From Pyropia yezoensis (Eukaryota > Rhodophyta > Bangiophyceae > Bangiales > Bangiaceae), in NCBI GenBank assembly GCA_009829735.1, contig CM020618.1, positions 15,790,846 through 15,854,845 on the forward strand: a stretch of DNA of 64,000 nucleotides, in the 5' to 3' direction. The position numbers and the translations under genes are program-made. The notes under the pieces were generated by a model. The model worked only from the letters and a program-made list of their open reading frames with translations, was not told where the DNA came from and made no database searches. Below are positions 1 to 9,000 of the stretch, piece by piece. The stretch's first letter is position 1. Every line of letters begins with the position of its first letter.

Positions 1-348
1 TTGACCCAAGGACCCAAGGCCTACCAGGGAGCAGGCACTCGGGCGCCCGAAGGAGGCAACCGCAGGTACGGGGCCACCCCGATGCGAACTCAAGGGGGGA
101 CCGGCACGTCCGGATGTATGTTGTGTGGGGATCCCCAGCACTGGGTGTCTTCCTGCCCACTCATCCCCGAGGAGTCTCGGCGGGCAGCGGCGCAACGCAA
201 GGCATCCACACGGGGGTATCCCGCCAGAGCACCCGGACCCGCACCGGGTAGGCAGCCAGCTCCAGGCGGAGTACTGGCCGTCGAGGAGGCACCTCCTCAG
301 CCGGATGTCCCGGCGGACAGCACCCTACCAAGGGCGAAAAACGAGTAA
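1..348 (+). CDS. Family C gag, 3' end with CCHC zinc knuckle (partial)
   Basis: Only the last 115 codons of a gag-like ORF are inside the window; the frame is open to the left edge. The fragment contains a retroviral zinc knuckle at about 115-156 (CMLCGDPQHWVSSC, C-x2-C-x4-H-x4-C), which in Ty3/gypsy nucleocapsids binds the packaged RNA. Around it the protein is rich in Pro, Gly, Arg and Ala, as expected of a basic nucleocapsid tail. The end reads Lys-Asn-Glu-stop, the same ending style as the gag genes of families A and B, but the rest is not close to either, so I treat it as a third family. Its pol reading frame follows in -1 phase. The element is cut off by the family B LTR that begins at 505. 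Confidence 0.7.
   Translation: MTQGPKAYQGAGTRAPEGGNRRYGATPMRTQGGTGTSGCMLCGDPQHWVSSCPLIPEESRRAAAQRKASTRGYPARAPGPAPGRQPAPGGVLAVEEAPPQPDVPADSTLPRAKNE
336..348 (+). promoter_or_regulatory. Possible -1 frameshift site at family C gag end
   Basis: In the gag register the sequence reads G AAA AAC GAG TAA. It sits exactly where families A and B carry GGGAAAC followed by one sense codon and a stop, and the downstream pol frame is again -1. The first base breaks the strict X-XXY-YYZ rule, so the site is weaker than those of A and B. Function is inferred from position. Confidence 0.4.
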
Positions 349-356
349 GAGGAAGG

Positions 357-500
357 ATGACCGGGGGGCGCTGGGGTAACCCAAGCAAGCCACCCCGGAC
401 TGCCGCGGGGAAAGGCCCCACGGCGAGCGCGTTTGAGCCGGCGCCGCATCACTCCCCAGGTACACCTTCCGGCCCCGACGACACGGCGTCAAGGGATTGA
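357..500 (+). pseudogene. Family C pol, 5' remnant
   Basis: After the gag stop a -1 frame ORF begins with ATG at 357 and runs 47 codons to a TGA at 498-500, just before the family B LTR. Its start Met-Thr and its position match the start of the family B pol. It ends before any protease motif, so only the amino-terminal linker remains. It is unclear whether the TGA is an old mutation or the last bases belong to other DNA. Confidence 0.4.
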
Positions 501-504
501 TGAC

Positions 505-972
505 TGTGGCAGTATTGACCCCAAGTAGGGGGGCAACACGTGCCATGCAAGGGGCGGCAGGCCACTAGCCTGATCCGTTCCTCCCCCTGCATTTGGGTCC
601 ATATTCCCTAAGTTTGGGATAGTTAGCTTAGTAGTAAATCCAACTTGGATTTGAGGGTTTTCTGCATTTATCGTCTTGAATTTTCGTGTGGCCCGGTGGG
701 CAGGTGCTGGGGTGGGAGATTCTGAGTGGCGAGATTCTGAGTGGACCCTGGGGGGATAAGGGGAGGGACAGCGGGGCTTGGCCCTGCGTCCCCGTCCCGA
801 CCAAGAAACTGTTGGACCACACACCATCCTCTTGTTTGTCCGTGGGGGGTTTGCCCCACAACAGGGACAGAGTGTGTGCGACTTGCACTTCTTCCGGTTC
901 CCCCGACACGGGAGGCAGCCCTAGCACACCGCCCCAACTTGGGTGCCGTGTGTGCTAGTGGTTTTTGCCACA
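505..972 (+). repeat. LTR of B1 (5')
   Basis: 468 bp bounded by TG (TGTGGCAG) and CA (TTGCCACA), repeated at 39922-40389 in the same orientation and at 41445-41912 inverted. It is followed after two bases by a primer-binding site, which identifies it as the 5' LTR. Confidence 0.9.
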
Positions 973-974
973 TT

Positions 975-992
975 TGGTGGAGCAGCAGGGGA
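975..992 (+). other. Primer-binding site of B1
   Basis: TGGTGGAGCAGCAGGGGA starts two bases after the LTR. TGG is complementary to a tRNA CCA tail and the rest would pair with an acceptor stem and T-stem 3' strand. The same 18 bases form the site in family A, so both families appear to use the same tRNA primer; its identity is not determined here. Confidence 0.75.
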
Positions 993-1091
993 CAGAGGTA
1001 AACTTTACCTCCGGGTGCACCCGGGTGTAGGGGGCCCTCTGTCTCAGAGGAACGGTGGTCTTGGACCGTGTCATACGGATCGTCAGCCAAC

Positions 1092-1225
1092 ATGGCTAGC
1101 TCGGACCCCCCGTCGTCCGGGGAGTACACGGGTGACGCACGTACTTCAGTGCCTTCGAATACTGGTGAGACACAGGTGGGTTTACCTGGGGTCGCAGAGG
1201 GACTAGAGGTCCCTCAAGCCAGCAG
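1092..1225 (+). pseudogene. B1 gag, 5' part (split by A1)
   Basis: The ATG at 1092 in context CCAACATGG opens a gag frame of 44 codons plus two bases, Ser/Thr/Pro-rich, before the family A LTR cuts in at 1226. The frame resumes in phase at 31732 once one copy of the AGCAG target duplication is discounted. With its second part gag would be 648 residues. About 100 bp of leader with a short inverted repeat separates the primer-binding site from the ATG. A1 insertion inactivates the gene. Confidence 0.85.
1221..1225 (+). repeat. Target site duplication of A1, left copy
   Basis: AGCAG immediately precedes the A1 5' LTR and is repeated immediately after the A1 3' LTR at 31727-31731. Five-bp duplications are usual for Ty3/gypsy integrases. 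Confidence 0.9.
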
Positions 1226-1797
1226 TGTAGCATCCCTGGCCCCGACTTGGCGCCGACCCGGGACTGCAACCAGAGGGCACCAGGTGCCAGAACGCGCCCG
1301 CCGTGTGGCGATGGTTGGCGGCCGTGGCCCGTGCCCGGCACTGGGATGCGGTGGACTACGCTATCCACACGCGAGAGAGGGATTTCTGATGTGTTTTTGC
1401 ATATTTGTGAGGGACTTGATTTGAGAGAATTTGAGTGTGAGATTAGTGAGTGGGAATAGAATTAGTAGTGATAGTGGCCCCCGACCTGACGAGGTTAGAC
1501 TCGGGTCGGGGCCACTCGGGGTTATGGGGGGGCTACCGGGCCAACGTGCCGGGGTTCCCCCAGATGCACGTTAAGAGGGACAGCGAGGCGCCCTCGGCCC
1601 GCGCCCTCAGGGAAAAAGACAACTGCGCGTTTGCTTTCCTCTTCCCCGTGTGCACTACCGTGCGTATCTGTTTGCTCTGCGAGCAGGCACGTGAGGCAAC
1701 AGGCATACCATTCTCGTAGTTCCCCTTTCTGCGTTACCTGTCCCTTTCCCCCGAGGGATATTGACACGTGTCTGAGAGGATCGAGTTTTATACCACA
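1226..1797 (+). repeat. LTR of A1 (5')
   Basis: 572 bp starting TGTAGCATCC and ending TATACCACA. It contains an inverted repeat, arms about 1474-1486 and 1503-1515, that could form a GC-rich hairpin in the transcript. Near-identical copies lie at 5652-6225, 16838-17410, 25916-26488 (all inverted) and 31155-31726. Confidence 0.93.
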
Positions 1798-1801
1798 TAT
1801 T

Positions 1802-1823
1802 TGGTGGAGCAGCAGGGGATTGG
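1802..1823 (+). other. Primer-binding site of A1
   Basis: TGGTGGAGCAGCAGGGGATT and two further G bases follow the LTR after the spacer TATT. The first 18 bases are identical to the family B site. Confidence 0.8.
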
Positions 1824-2006
1824 AGTGTTTGAGAAGAGACATTTGGGAGCAGCGGTTGCGTTGTTCCTGTTCTGTCTTTTTCTGTGGTTTGGGAATTATT
1901 TGCACCCGTTCACGGGAACCCCATTCCTGGCTCTCCAACCCCTCTCTTGTGGTCTTGCGATCTTTGGACACGCAGGCAACTGGACTGTGGCTGTCAAGAG
2001 ACCAAC

Positions 2007-3767
2007 ATGGCTACCCTCCCTGGCACGACGGTGCCCGAAGGGGTAGACCCCGCGTCCCTTGACGCATCCCTGGTCACCGCGGGGGACGGTGCCCAACCCG
2101 GCGTTCTCCCTACGGGTGAAGCAGACCTGGGCGTGACATCCGGTAGTGGACTGGAGTCTACAGGCGGCCAAGTACCGCCTGCTCCCGTTCCTCCGGCTGT
2201 TCCTCCTGTGGGAGCCACCCCGGGGTCAACGGCGTTCGAGTCCGCTCGCAGCAGACGTCTCCCTCCTGTCGGTTCTACTCTTCAACCTCCAGGGATAGCC
2301 CCTGGTGTGTTTACTCCTGGACCCACACATGGCAGCTGGGTGTATACACCTCTTCCTGTGGGCACTGGCAGTGCCAGAGGCACCGCTATGACTGGTTCTA
2401 CGGGTCTTCCTGAGACTTCGACTCCTGGGACCGGCCAAGCTTTTCCTCCCCTTGCGTCCTATGGGGCGGGGAGCTCCAAGACCGGTAACCGGAGCAGCCG
2501 TAGGCGTCGGCGTCGTCGCCGTCGCTCTAGCACCAGCGAGACCAGTTCCTCCAGCTCTGAGGAGGGATATGACTGGGATGCATCTCCCGGTCCTACCCGG
2601 CGCAGGCTAGTCGAGTTCGACTTCCCTGCCCACCAAGTGGGAGATGCCACCCTGAACAAGGTCACGTATTGGGGTAACTACCGGCTGGAGAACCAAGACC
2701 AAGGTTACACCCGGAAGATGGCCAAGAAGATGGCATCCCTGAGCCGGCGAATGCAGCCGAGTTTTGGGGGACATCCTAAGTTTTCCGGGAAGAGACCGGC
2801 GCTTATCTTTGCCTTCCTGCGCCGGTTTGTCAAGGCATGCAATGACAACGATGTGTCCGAGGGCAAGGCTCTCTATCTCCTGATTAACTTCATGACCGGA
2901 GAAGCGGAACAGCGGTTTGCACAGGTTCTACCAGACTCTGCCGGGCACATTGTTGGACGTACCGTCGCGAGTTATCCGGAGGCGGTCAACTGGCTCCTGT
3001 CCAACTACGCAGACGCGGACTCCCTGCGTAAGGCAGTCGGTAGGCTGAACCGGGCAACCATGGAGAGACAAGAGACTCCAGAGGCGTTCGCCCGTCGTGT
3101 CCGGGAGATGAGCGATGCTTGTGGCAACGTTTACCCTGAGGACAGGCTCAAGATGATCTTCTCGGAGGGGCTTCCTGAATATCTTCAAGTGGATGCGGAG
3201 AACTACAACCAGGAACATCAAGAACATACCTTCCAGCAGTTGATGGCCTACACCCAGGGCAAGCACCGGCAAGCCAAGGCCCTCCAGGCTCCTATGGTAT
3301 CAACTCCCAAGCCGTTGTCGCGAGTTCGTCCCGGACCCGACAAGTATAAGGGAGGTGATAACCCTGTACCGGTACTCGCAGTTGGCGAGGCCTCACCCAT
3401 GGAGTCAAGGGACAAGTGGGGCGGCTTCGTTTCTAAGGAGCAACCTTCCCTGGTCGCCCCCAAGCAGATCAGGAACCAGCGATTCCGGTCTTGCTGGCTC
3501 TGCCAGAAGGAGGATCATATGTCCTACCAGTGCCCGACCATTCCCAAGGATCTCCAGGAGAAACTCAAGCGTCAAGGACTAATGTTTGCAAAGGCGGTCA
3601 ACTGGGCTGACCGGCGGGCACCCTCCAAGATGGACAAGGCACAGGTACATGCCATCCGAGTGGCAACCTTACAGAGCATCACGGAGGCTCTGACAAGGGA
3701 AGCTCCTACGGACTTTGACCTGGAGACCGAAACCTGCAAGGACTCCTCGGGCCCGGGAAACGAGTAG
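2007..3767 (+). CDS. gag: A1 gag polyprotein
   Basis: 586 residues. It forms the virus-like particle and packages element RNA. Residues 1-165 are rich in Pro, Thr, Gly and Ser. An Arg-rich stretch of ten arginines followed by a Ser/Glu cluster lies near residues 170-195. A retrotransposon gag capsid region follows (about 250-420, with FLRRFVKACNDNDVSEGKA and a downstream VNWLLSNYADADSLRKAVGR block). A CCHC knuckle, CWLCQKEDHMSYQC, is near residue 505. The start is the ATG at 2007 in context CCAACATGG, shared with both A2 copies, which encode proteins of identical length. Translation ends at TAG 3765-3767, just after the frameshift heptamer, so most ribosomes should make gag alone. Confidence 0.92.
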   Translation: MATLPGTTVPEGVDPASLDASLVTAGDGAQPGVLPTGEADLGVTSGSGLESTGGQVPPAPVPPAVPPVGATPGSTAFESARSRRLPPVGSTLQPPGIAPGVFTPGPTHGSWVYTPLPVGTGSARGTAMTGSTGLPETSTPGTGQAFPPLASYGAGSSKTGNRSSRRRRRRRRRSSTSETSSSSSEEGYDWDASPGPTRRRLVEFDFPAHQVGDATLNKVTYWGNYRLENQDQGYTRKMAKKMASLSRRMQPSFGGHPKFSGKRPALIFAFLRRFVKACNDNDVSEGKALYLLINFMTGEAEQRFAQVLPDSAGHIVGRTVASYPEAVNWLLSNYADADSLRKAVGRLNRATMERQETPEAFARRVREMSDACGNVYPEDRLKMIFSEGLPEYLQVDAENYNQEHQEHTFQQLMAYTQGKHRQAKALQAPMVSTPKPLSRVRPGPDKYKGGDNPVPVLAVGEASPMESRDKWGGFVSKEQPSLVAPKQIRNQRFRSCWLCQKEDHMSYQCPTIPKDLQEKLKRQGLMFAKAVNWADRRAPSKMDKAQVHAIRVATLQSITEALTREAPTDFDLETETCKDSSGPGNE

Positions 3768-3795
3768 GGCAGGCACTCTCCCCAAGTGTCTTCCC
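3755..3795 (+). promoter_or_regulatory. -1 programmed frameshift signal (gag to pol) of A1
   Basis: In gag register the message reads G GGA AAC GAG TAG: a canonical X-XXY-YYZ heptamer (3755-3761). After a 5-nt spacer comes a hairpin with arms 3767-3777 and 3785-3795 and a 7-nt loop, containing nine Watson-Crick pairs, one G-U pair and one mismatch. Pol is open in the -1 frame through this point. In both A2 copies one A-U pair becomes G-U, so the stem is kept. Confidence 0.8.
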
Positions 3796-3895
3796 GAATC
3801 TCCAACGGCAGGGTACTTCTACCTGTTCTCCCCTTGCGTGCCGGGAGAAAGGACGGCAGTTACCTGCTCAACCGGTAGCCGCCTGGACACCCTGT

Positions 3896-5651
3896 TTGTT
3901 CAAGGGGACCTTGCTCGTCCTGCGTAAGGAAAACCTCAAGATTAATGCTCGTATGCGTGTGGGGGATAGCCTCCCCCAAGCTGTTACGCCGGTGGTCGAC
4001 ACGGGAGCCGGACCAAGCGTCATCACTGAGAACCTGTTACCTCCGGGCTGGCGTCGACATGCCTGGAGAGCGCCTACCAGAACCCATATTGTAGACGCAT
4101 CAGGTCAAACCCTACGACCGCTTGGCCGTCTTCCCGTCGCCATCTATGTCAACAATGAACCAATGCTTTTTCCCTTTCTAGTAGTCAAGACCTTATCAGT
4201 CCCCCTCATCCTAGGCTGGGACTTCCAGAAGCAGCATGTCAAGAGCATCCTACCCGGAGAAGGAAAGGTGCAGTTCAACCATGGGGTTGTGTCACCAGTG
4301 CTGGAGCACCTGGACACCAAGGTTCGTGTGGCCAAGAACCAGAAGGAACGCATCCCACCCTCTACCTTGACCCTCATCAAACCGGTGCTCCTACCTCCTC
4401 GCTCGGAGACCAAGGTTCAAGTCACGACCCGGACTGCAGGTCAATGCCTGATCTACGGACGCAAGGAATTTCTGGCGAAACACCGATTATACCTAGCCCA
4501 CGGACATCACAAGAAGGTGGAGAGGCACACCCCGTTCTCGGTGCTGATCGTCAACGTGAGCCGGAAGCCAATAACCCTCGCCAAGGGCACTCGAGTTGGT
4601 ACAGCAGAGCCTTACCGGGGGTCCGCCCGCGCCATGAGCAAGGAAGACCTCTTCAACCTGCAACAAGAGCTGGCATCCAACTTGACGGCCTTAGACGTAT
4701 CTCCGGAACAAGAGCAGGCTGGCCGTACTACTCCGAAGCCCGAACAAGCACCGCCCGGGATGCCGAAGGTCAACCAAGAAAACGTCCCTCCCGACTTGAA
4801 GGAGGCACTGGAGAAGCTTCTCCAGGAATATCGGCACCTGTGGTCCGGAGAGCTGGGCAAGATGGACGCCACCCTACACCGGATTCAACTCAAGCCAGAT
4901 GCCAAACCAGTGCACATGCAACCATACCGGGCTGGATCTCATCGCCGGGATGAGATTGAGAAGCAGGTTAACAAGATGCTCAAGATGGATGTTATCGAGC
5001 CGTCTGATGGCGAGTGGGCTTTCCCGGTGGTAGTCGTCCCGAAACCTGGCGGTCACTTCCGTTTCTGCGTTGACTACAGACGCCTGAACGAGATGACAGT
5101 CAAGGATGTATACCCGATACCCCGGATGGATGATTGCCTCGACTTTCTTGGTGATGCCACCCTCTTCTCGACGCTGGATTGTAATGCCGGTTACTGGCAG
5201 ATCCCTTTGGCTGATGAGGACAAGGACAAGACTACCTTCACGTGCCACATGGGACTATTCCGGTGCAAGCGTCTCCCTTTTGGTCTCACTAATGCTCCGG
5301 CAACCTTCCAGAGAGCCATCGACATCATCCTGTCGGGGCTAAGGTGGAGAACATGTTTGGTCTACCTGGACGACATCATCGTTTTCTCCAAGACCCCAGC
5401 GGAACACCTGGAGCACCTTCGAGAAGTCCTGGCCCTCCTGTCCAAGGCTGGAGTTACCCTCAAGGCCGAGAAGTGCCACCTGTTTGAGACTGAGGTGGAG
5501 TACCTGGGGCACGTGCTGAGTCCGGGGGAGCTCCGAGTCAATGAGAAGAACATCAAGGCCCTCCGGCATGCACGGCAACCTAAAACCCAGACGGAACTCA
5601 AGAGCTTCCTGGGTATGTGCAACGTCTACCGCCGGTTCGTACGGGACTACG
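3896..5651 (+). pseudogene. pol: A1 pol, 5' part: protease, reverse transcriptase
   Basis: This frame is -1 relative to gag and open back through the gag stop, so the protein is presumably made as a Gag-Pol fusion; 3896 is only the first possible start codon (TTG) downstream of gag and not a real start. The aspartic protease motif DTGAG is near residue 35. The reverse transcriptase block KPGGHFRFCVDYRRLN is near 383 and the catalytic YLDD near 490. The frame stops making sense at 5651, where the A2 array is inserted right after a conserved RRFVRDY segment. The remaining domains continue in phase at 26494. The insertion separates polymerase from RNase H and integrase and inactivates A1. Confidence 0.9.
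5647..5651 (+). repeat. Target site duplication of A2 array, left copy
   Basis: CTACG precedes the inverted LTR at 5652 and is repeated at 26489-26493 after the last LTR. A single matching pair encloses all three LTRs and both internal regions. Confidence 0.9.
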
Positions 5652-6225
5652 TGTGGTATAAAACTCGATCCTCTCAGACACGTGTCAATATCCCTCGGGG
5701 GAAAGGGACAGGTAACGCAGAAAGGGGAACTACGAGAATGGTATGCCTGTTGCCTCACGTGCCTGCTCGCAGGGCAAACAGATACGCACGGTAGTGCACA
5801 CGGGGAAGAGGAAAGCAAACGCGCAGTTGTCTTTTTCCCTGAGGGCGCGGGCCGAGGGCGCCTCGCTGTCCCTCTTAACGTGCATCTGGGGGAACCCCGG
5901 CACGTTGGCCCGGTAGCCCCCCCCCATAACCCCGAGTGGCCCCGACCCGAGTCTAACCTCGTCAGGTCGGGGGCCACTATCACTACTAATTCTATTCCCA
6001 CTCACTAATCTCACACTCAAATTCTCTCAAATCAAGTCCCTCACAAATATGCAAAAACACATCAGAAATCCCTCTCTCGCGTGTGGATAGCGTAGTCCAC
6101 CGCATCCCAGTGCCGGGCACGGGCCACGGCCGCCAACCATCGCCACACGGCGGGCGTGTTCTGGCACCTGGTGCCCTCTGGTTGCAGTCCCGGGTCGGCG
6201 CCAAGTCGGGGCCAGGGATGCTACA
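5652..6225 (-). repeat. LTR of A2a (3')
   Basis: Inverted family A LTR, 574 bp; one extra C in a C-run explains the length difference. The purine-rich tract GGGAGGGAGCTA (read on the minus strand) abuts it at 6226-6240, marking it as a 3' LTR. Confidence 0.92.
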
Positions 6226-6409
6226 TAGCTCCCTCCCTAGTCCGGCACGTCCTCGGGCCGAACCAGGTGCCACCGTGCACAGCCTCGAGCACGTCCACAC
6301 CGGTGCCGAGGTCGAGCGTCTTCACCCCGGTCACGATCACCTGCCCCGATTCTGCCCCCCCCCTCCGCTCCTTCACCTTGGCCCTCTCGTTCCCCGGAGT
6401 CTGGACGGT

Positions 6410-8500
6410 ATGTCCAGTTCCGAGATCCAAGCTGGGCCCGTGGTTCCGGCGGCGAGTGTTGCGGAGGAGAACTCGGGTCGTCGTGCCCCTCTCCTGCCTC
6501 CGGTTCCTCGGATGTCGGTGCCGGCGCCGGTCGCCACGGCGGGGACGGATCGAGTTCCCCCGGCTTCCGCGATGCACCCGGTCGAGGCCCCCCCGGAGGG
6601 TCTCCCGGAGATGCTCCTTGGGCAGGACCCTCTGGCGGCCCGGCGTTACTCCACGGTGGTCGGCAACGCCGGCGCGGCCCAGTGCCAGCAGGATTGCATG
6701 GACCTCTGGCGCAAGGAACTCCAGCGCGGGGTCTTGACCGAGATGGACAAGGCACGTCTTCATACGGCGGACCAGATGCGCCTGGCACAAGACCGCTCCC
6801 AGAGCTTCTCGGGTTCCTCTTGGGCTGCTCGTCTGGAGGATCTCCCCTTCGCGCTGGTACTGGATCTACCCCTGACCGAGCGTCGCGTGTCCGCGTCCGT
6901 TCTCCGGTGGCCGGAGGAGGAAGGGTACGTCCACCGGGCGCTCAAGGTCTGGGACGAGGCGCTCAAGGGGTCGGGAAGCTTGAACTGCGACCCCCGTCCG
7001 AGCATGGTCGCTCTGGAGCCGCCTTTCTTGACCCGGAAATACTCCAAGTTGTCGCCGGCACGGGAGCAGGGTGAGCGACGCGGGCGTCAGCGTGACTTCC
7101 TCGTGAGCTGCAACCACCAGGAGTTCTGGAAGCTGGACAAGGCTAACCGGGCGGCGTACTACCCCAAGGTCATCCCGCAGCAGCAGGAAGTCGAGATCCC
7201 GGTCGGGTTTGCTCCTTCCAGCATCCCTTGCACCTGGTACTTCTTGGACGCCTTGACTCAGGCGTCGATCAAGGGCTTCTTCCACTCAATCCCGTACATG
7301 ATGTACACGTCCGAGATGACAGTCTTGGCGGCCAACCACTGGCTTCATGAGGTCTTGGTGTCCAACCGGCTTTGGTTTCTCCCTGACCTCCTGATGGTCT
7401 GGATTGTCGACAAGTTGACCGTCGACTTCCTGTGCAGCCAGGACGAGGAGTACAAGGAGCTCTTCCAGGCGATGATCGACTTCCGGCGTCTGGTGCCGGT
7501 GCATGACCGGAACTTCTTGAACGCGATTGCCGACCAGAACCGCCCGCGTCGGGATGGCTTCGGTTGGGCGCAGGTGGTCTACCAGTCTTCTCCGGCCAAG
7601 GTGCAGCTGGCGACGCCGCTTCCGGCGTGGCCGCAGCTAGGTAGCTTTCCTGCTCCGGCCGCCCTTGATCTTCTGCCAGTTGGACCGCCGGTGCAGGAGT
7701 CGGGATGGGCCGCGGCGGTCGGTCGGGCGTCTGCGGCGGCTCCACTTCCTCCGGTTGCCCCTGTCGCCCCGGTCGCCTCGCCTGAACCGTCACCGGCACG
7801 TCCGCGCCCTGTTCCGGCTGTGCCAGTACTTCAAGCTCCTCCGGCACCGCGCTTGTCTGCGGCGAGTCTGGGAGTGGCCGTGCGGTCGCCGATTACTCCG
7901 GCCGCTCTACCCCGGACGCCTTCTTCCAACGCCGGCGGCGCTGTGCCTCCGCTGGAGTTGGGTACTCCGGTCTCGGGGGCCGTTGTGGACCGTCCGGTAG
8001 TGTCATCCTCGGGCCGGTTCGAGATTCCGGCGCCGACTCTGCGCCTCACCCGCTTCCGGGTGCCTGACTGGTACCTGAACCAAGGTGGTCCAACATGCGA
8101 CCAGTACGACGTCGGCATGATTGAAGACCAGCTGGGTCGTCTTCCGGTGCAGGTTGAAGGCGTCGGGTCCTCTCTGGTGCTGGGTACTTACGCCAGCGTC
8201 TTGAACGACGTGGTCGGACCGGGTGTTTGCTTGCGCGGACAGCGGCCAGATGTCGAACAACCCGGTGGTTGGCGAACTTCTGGCGACTTTGACGCGGCAT
8301 GGCCTGGCCCAGCAGTGGTCAGAGACCTTCACGGGCTTCCAGCGGCGCCGACGGACATATCTGGATGAGCGGGAGCCACCGGCAACTACTGGTACTACTC
8401 CGATGGCGTCATACCGGGATGCGCCGCGTCCACCGCACTACGTCATCCCGTCTTCCTCCGGTTCCCGTCGTACCGCGGAGGTAGCGCCGGAGGACACTCC
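6410..8500 (+). CDS. A2a antisense accessory ORF, left copy running into gap
   Basis: Same protein as at 17595-19712, encoded opposite to the retrotransposon's gag and pol. ATG at 6410 is 185 bp from the LTR edge. The frame is intact to about 8216, where an extra G (GGTCGGACC against GGTCGACC in A2b) shifts it, shortly before the run of N. The core block (residues about 230-390) is present, including YYPK and VEIPVGF. As the extra base lies next to a contig end it may be a sequencing error. Function unknown. Confidence 0.7.
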
Positions 8501-9000
8501 NNNNNNNNNNNNNNNNNNNNNNNNNNNNNNNNNNNNNNNNNNNNNNNNNNNNNNNNNNNNNNNNNNNNNNNNNNNNNNNNNNNNNNNNNNNNNNNNNNNN
8601 NNNNNNNNNNNNNNNNNNNNNNNNNNNNNNNNNNNNNNNNNNNNNNNNNNNNNNNNNNNNNNNNNNNNNNNNNNNNNNNNNNNNNNNNNNNNNNNNNNNN
8701 NNNNNNNNNNNNNNNNNNNNNNNNNNNNNNNNNNNNNNNNNNNNNNNNNNNNNNNNNNNNNNNNNNNNNNNNNNNNNNNNNNNNNNNNNNNNNNNNNNNN
8801 NNNNNNNNNNNNNNNNNNNNNNNNNNNNNNNNNNNNNNNNNNNNNNNNNNNNNNNNNNNNNNNNNNNNNNNNNNNNNNNNNNNNNNNNNNNNNNNNNNNN
8901 NNNNNNNNNNNNNNNNNNNNNNNNNNNNNNNNNNNNNNNNNNNNNNNNNNNNNNNNNNNNNNNNNNNNNNNNNNNNNNNNNNNNNNNNNNNNNNNNNNNN
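8501..9000. other. Assembly gap (500 N)
   Basis: A round 500-base run of N. The sequence on its right (9001-10606) repeats the sequence on its left (about 6896-8500) almost base for base, so the gap probably joins two overlapping contig ends and no sequence may be missing. Confidence 0.95.

Noticed and set aside
1768-2046. A 92-codon frame across the A1 LTR end and leader with a hydrophobic stretch
   Set aside because: It has no ATG start, begins inside the LTR and covers the primer-binding site; no sign of selection beyond element identity.
5652-6225. Solo LTR inserted in A1 pol
   Set aside because: The matching CTACG duplication is only at 26489, so this LTR is the edge of a larger array.
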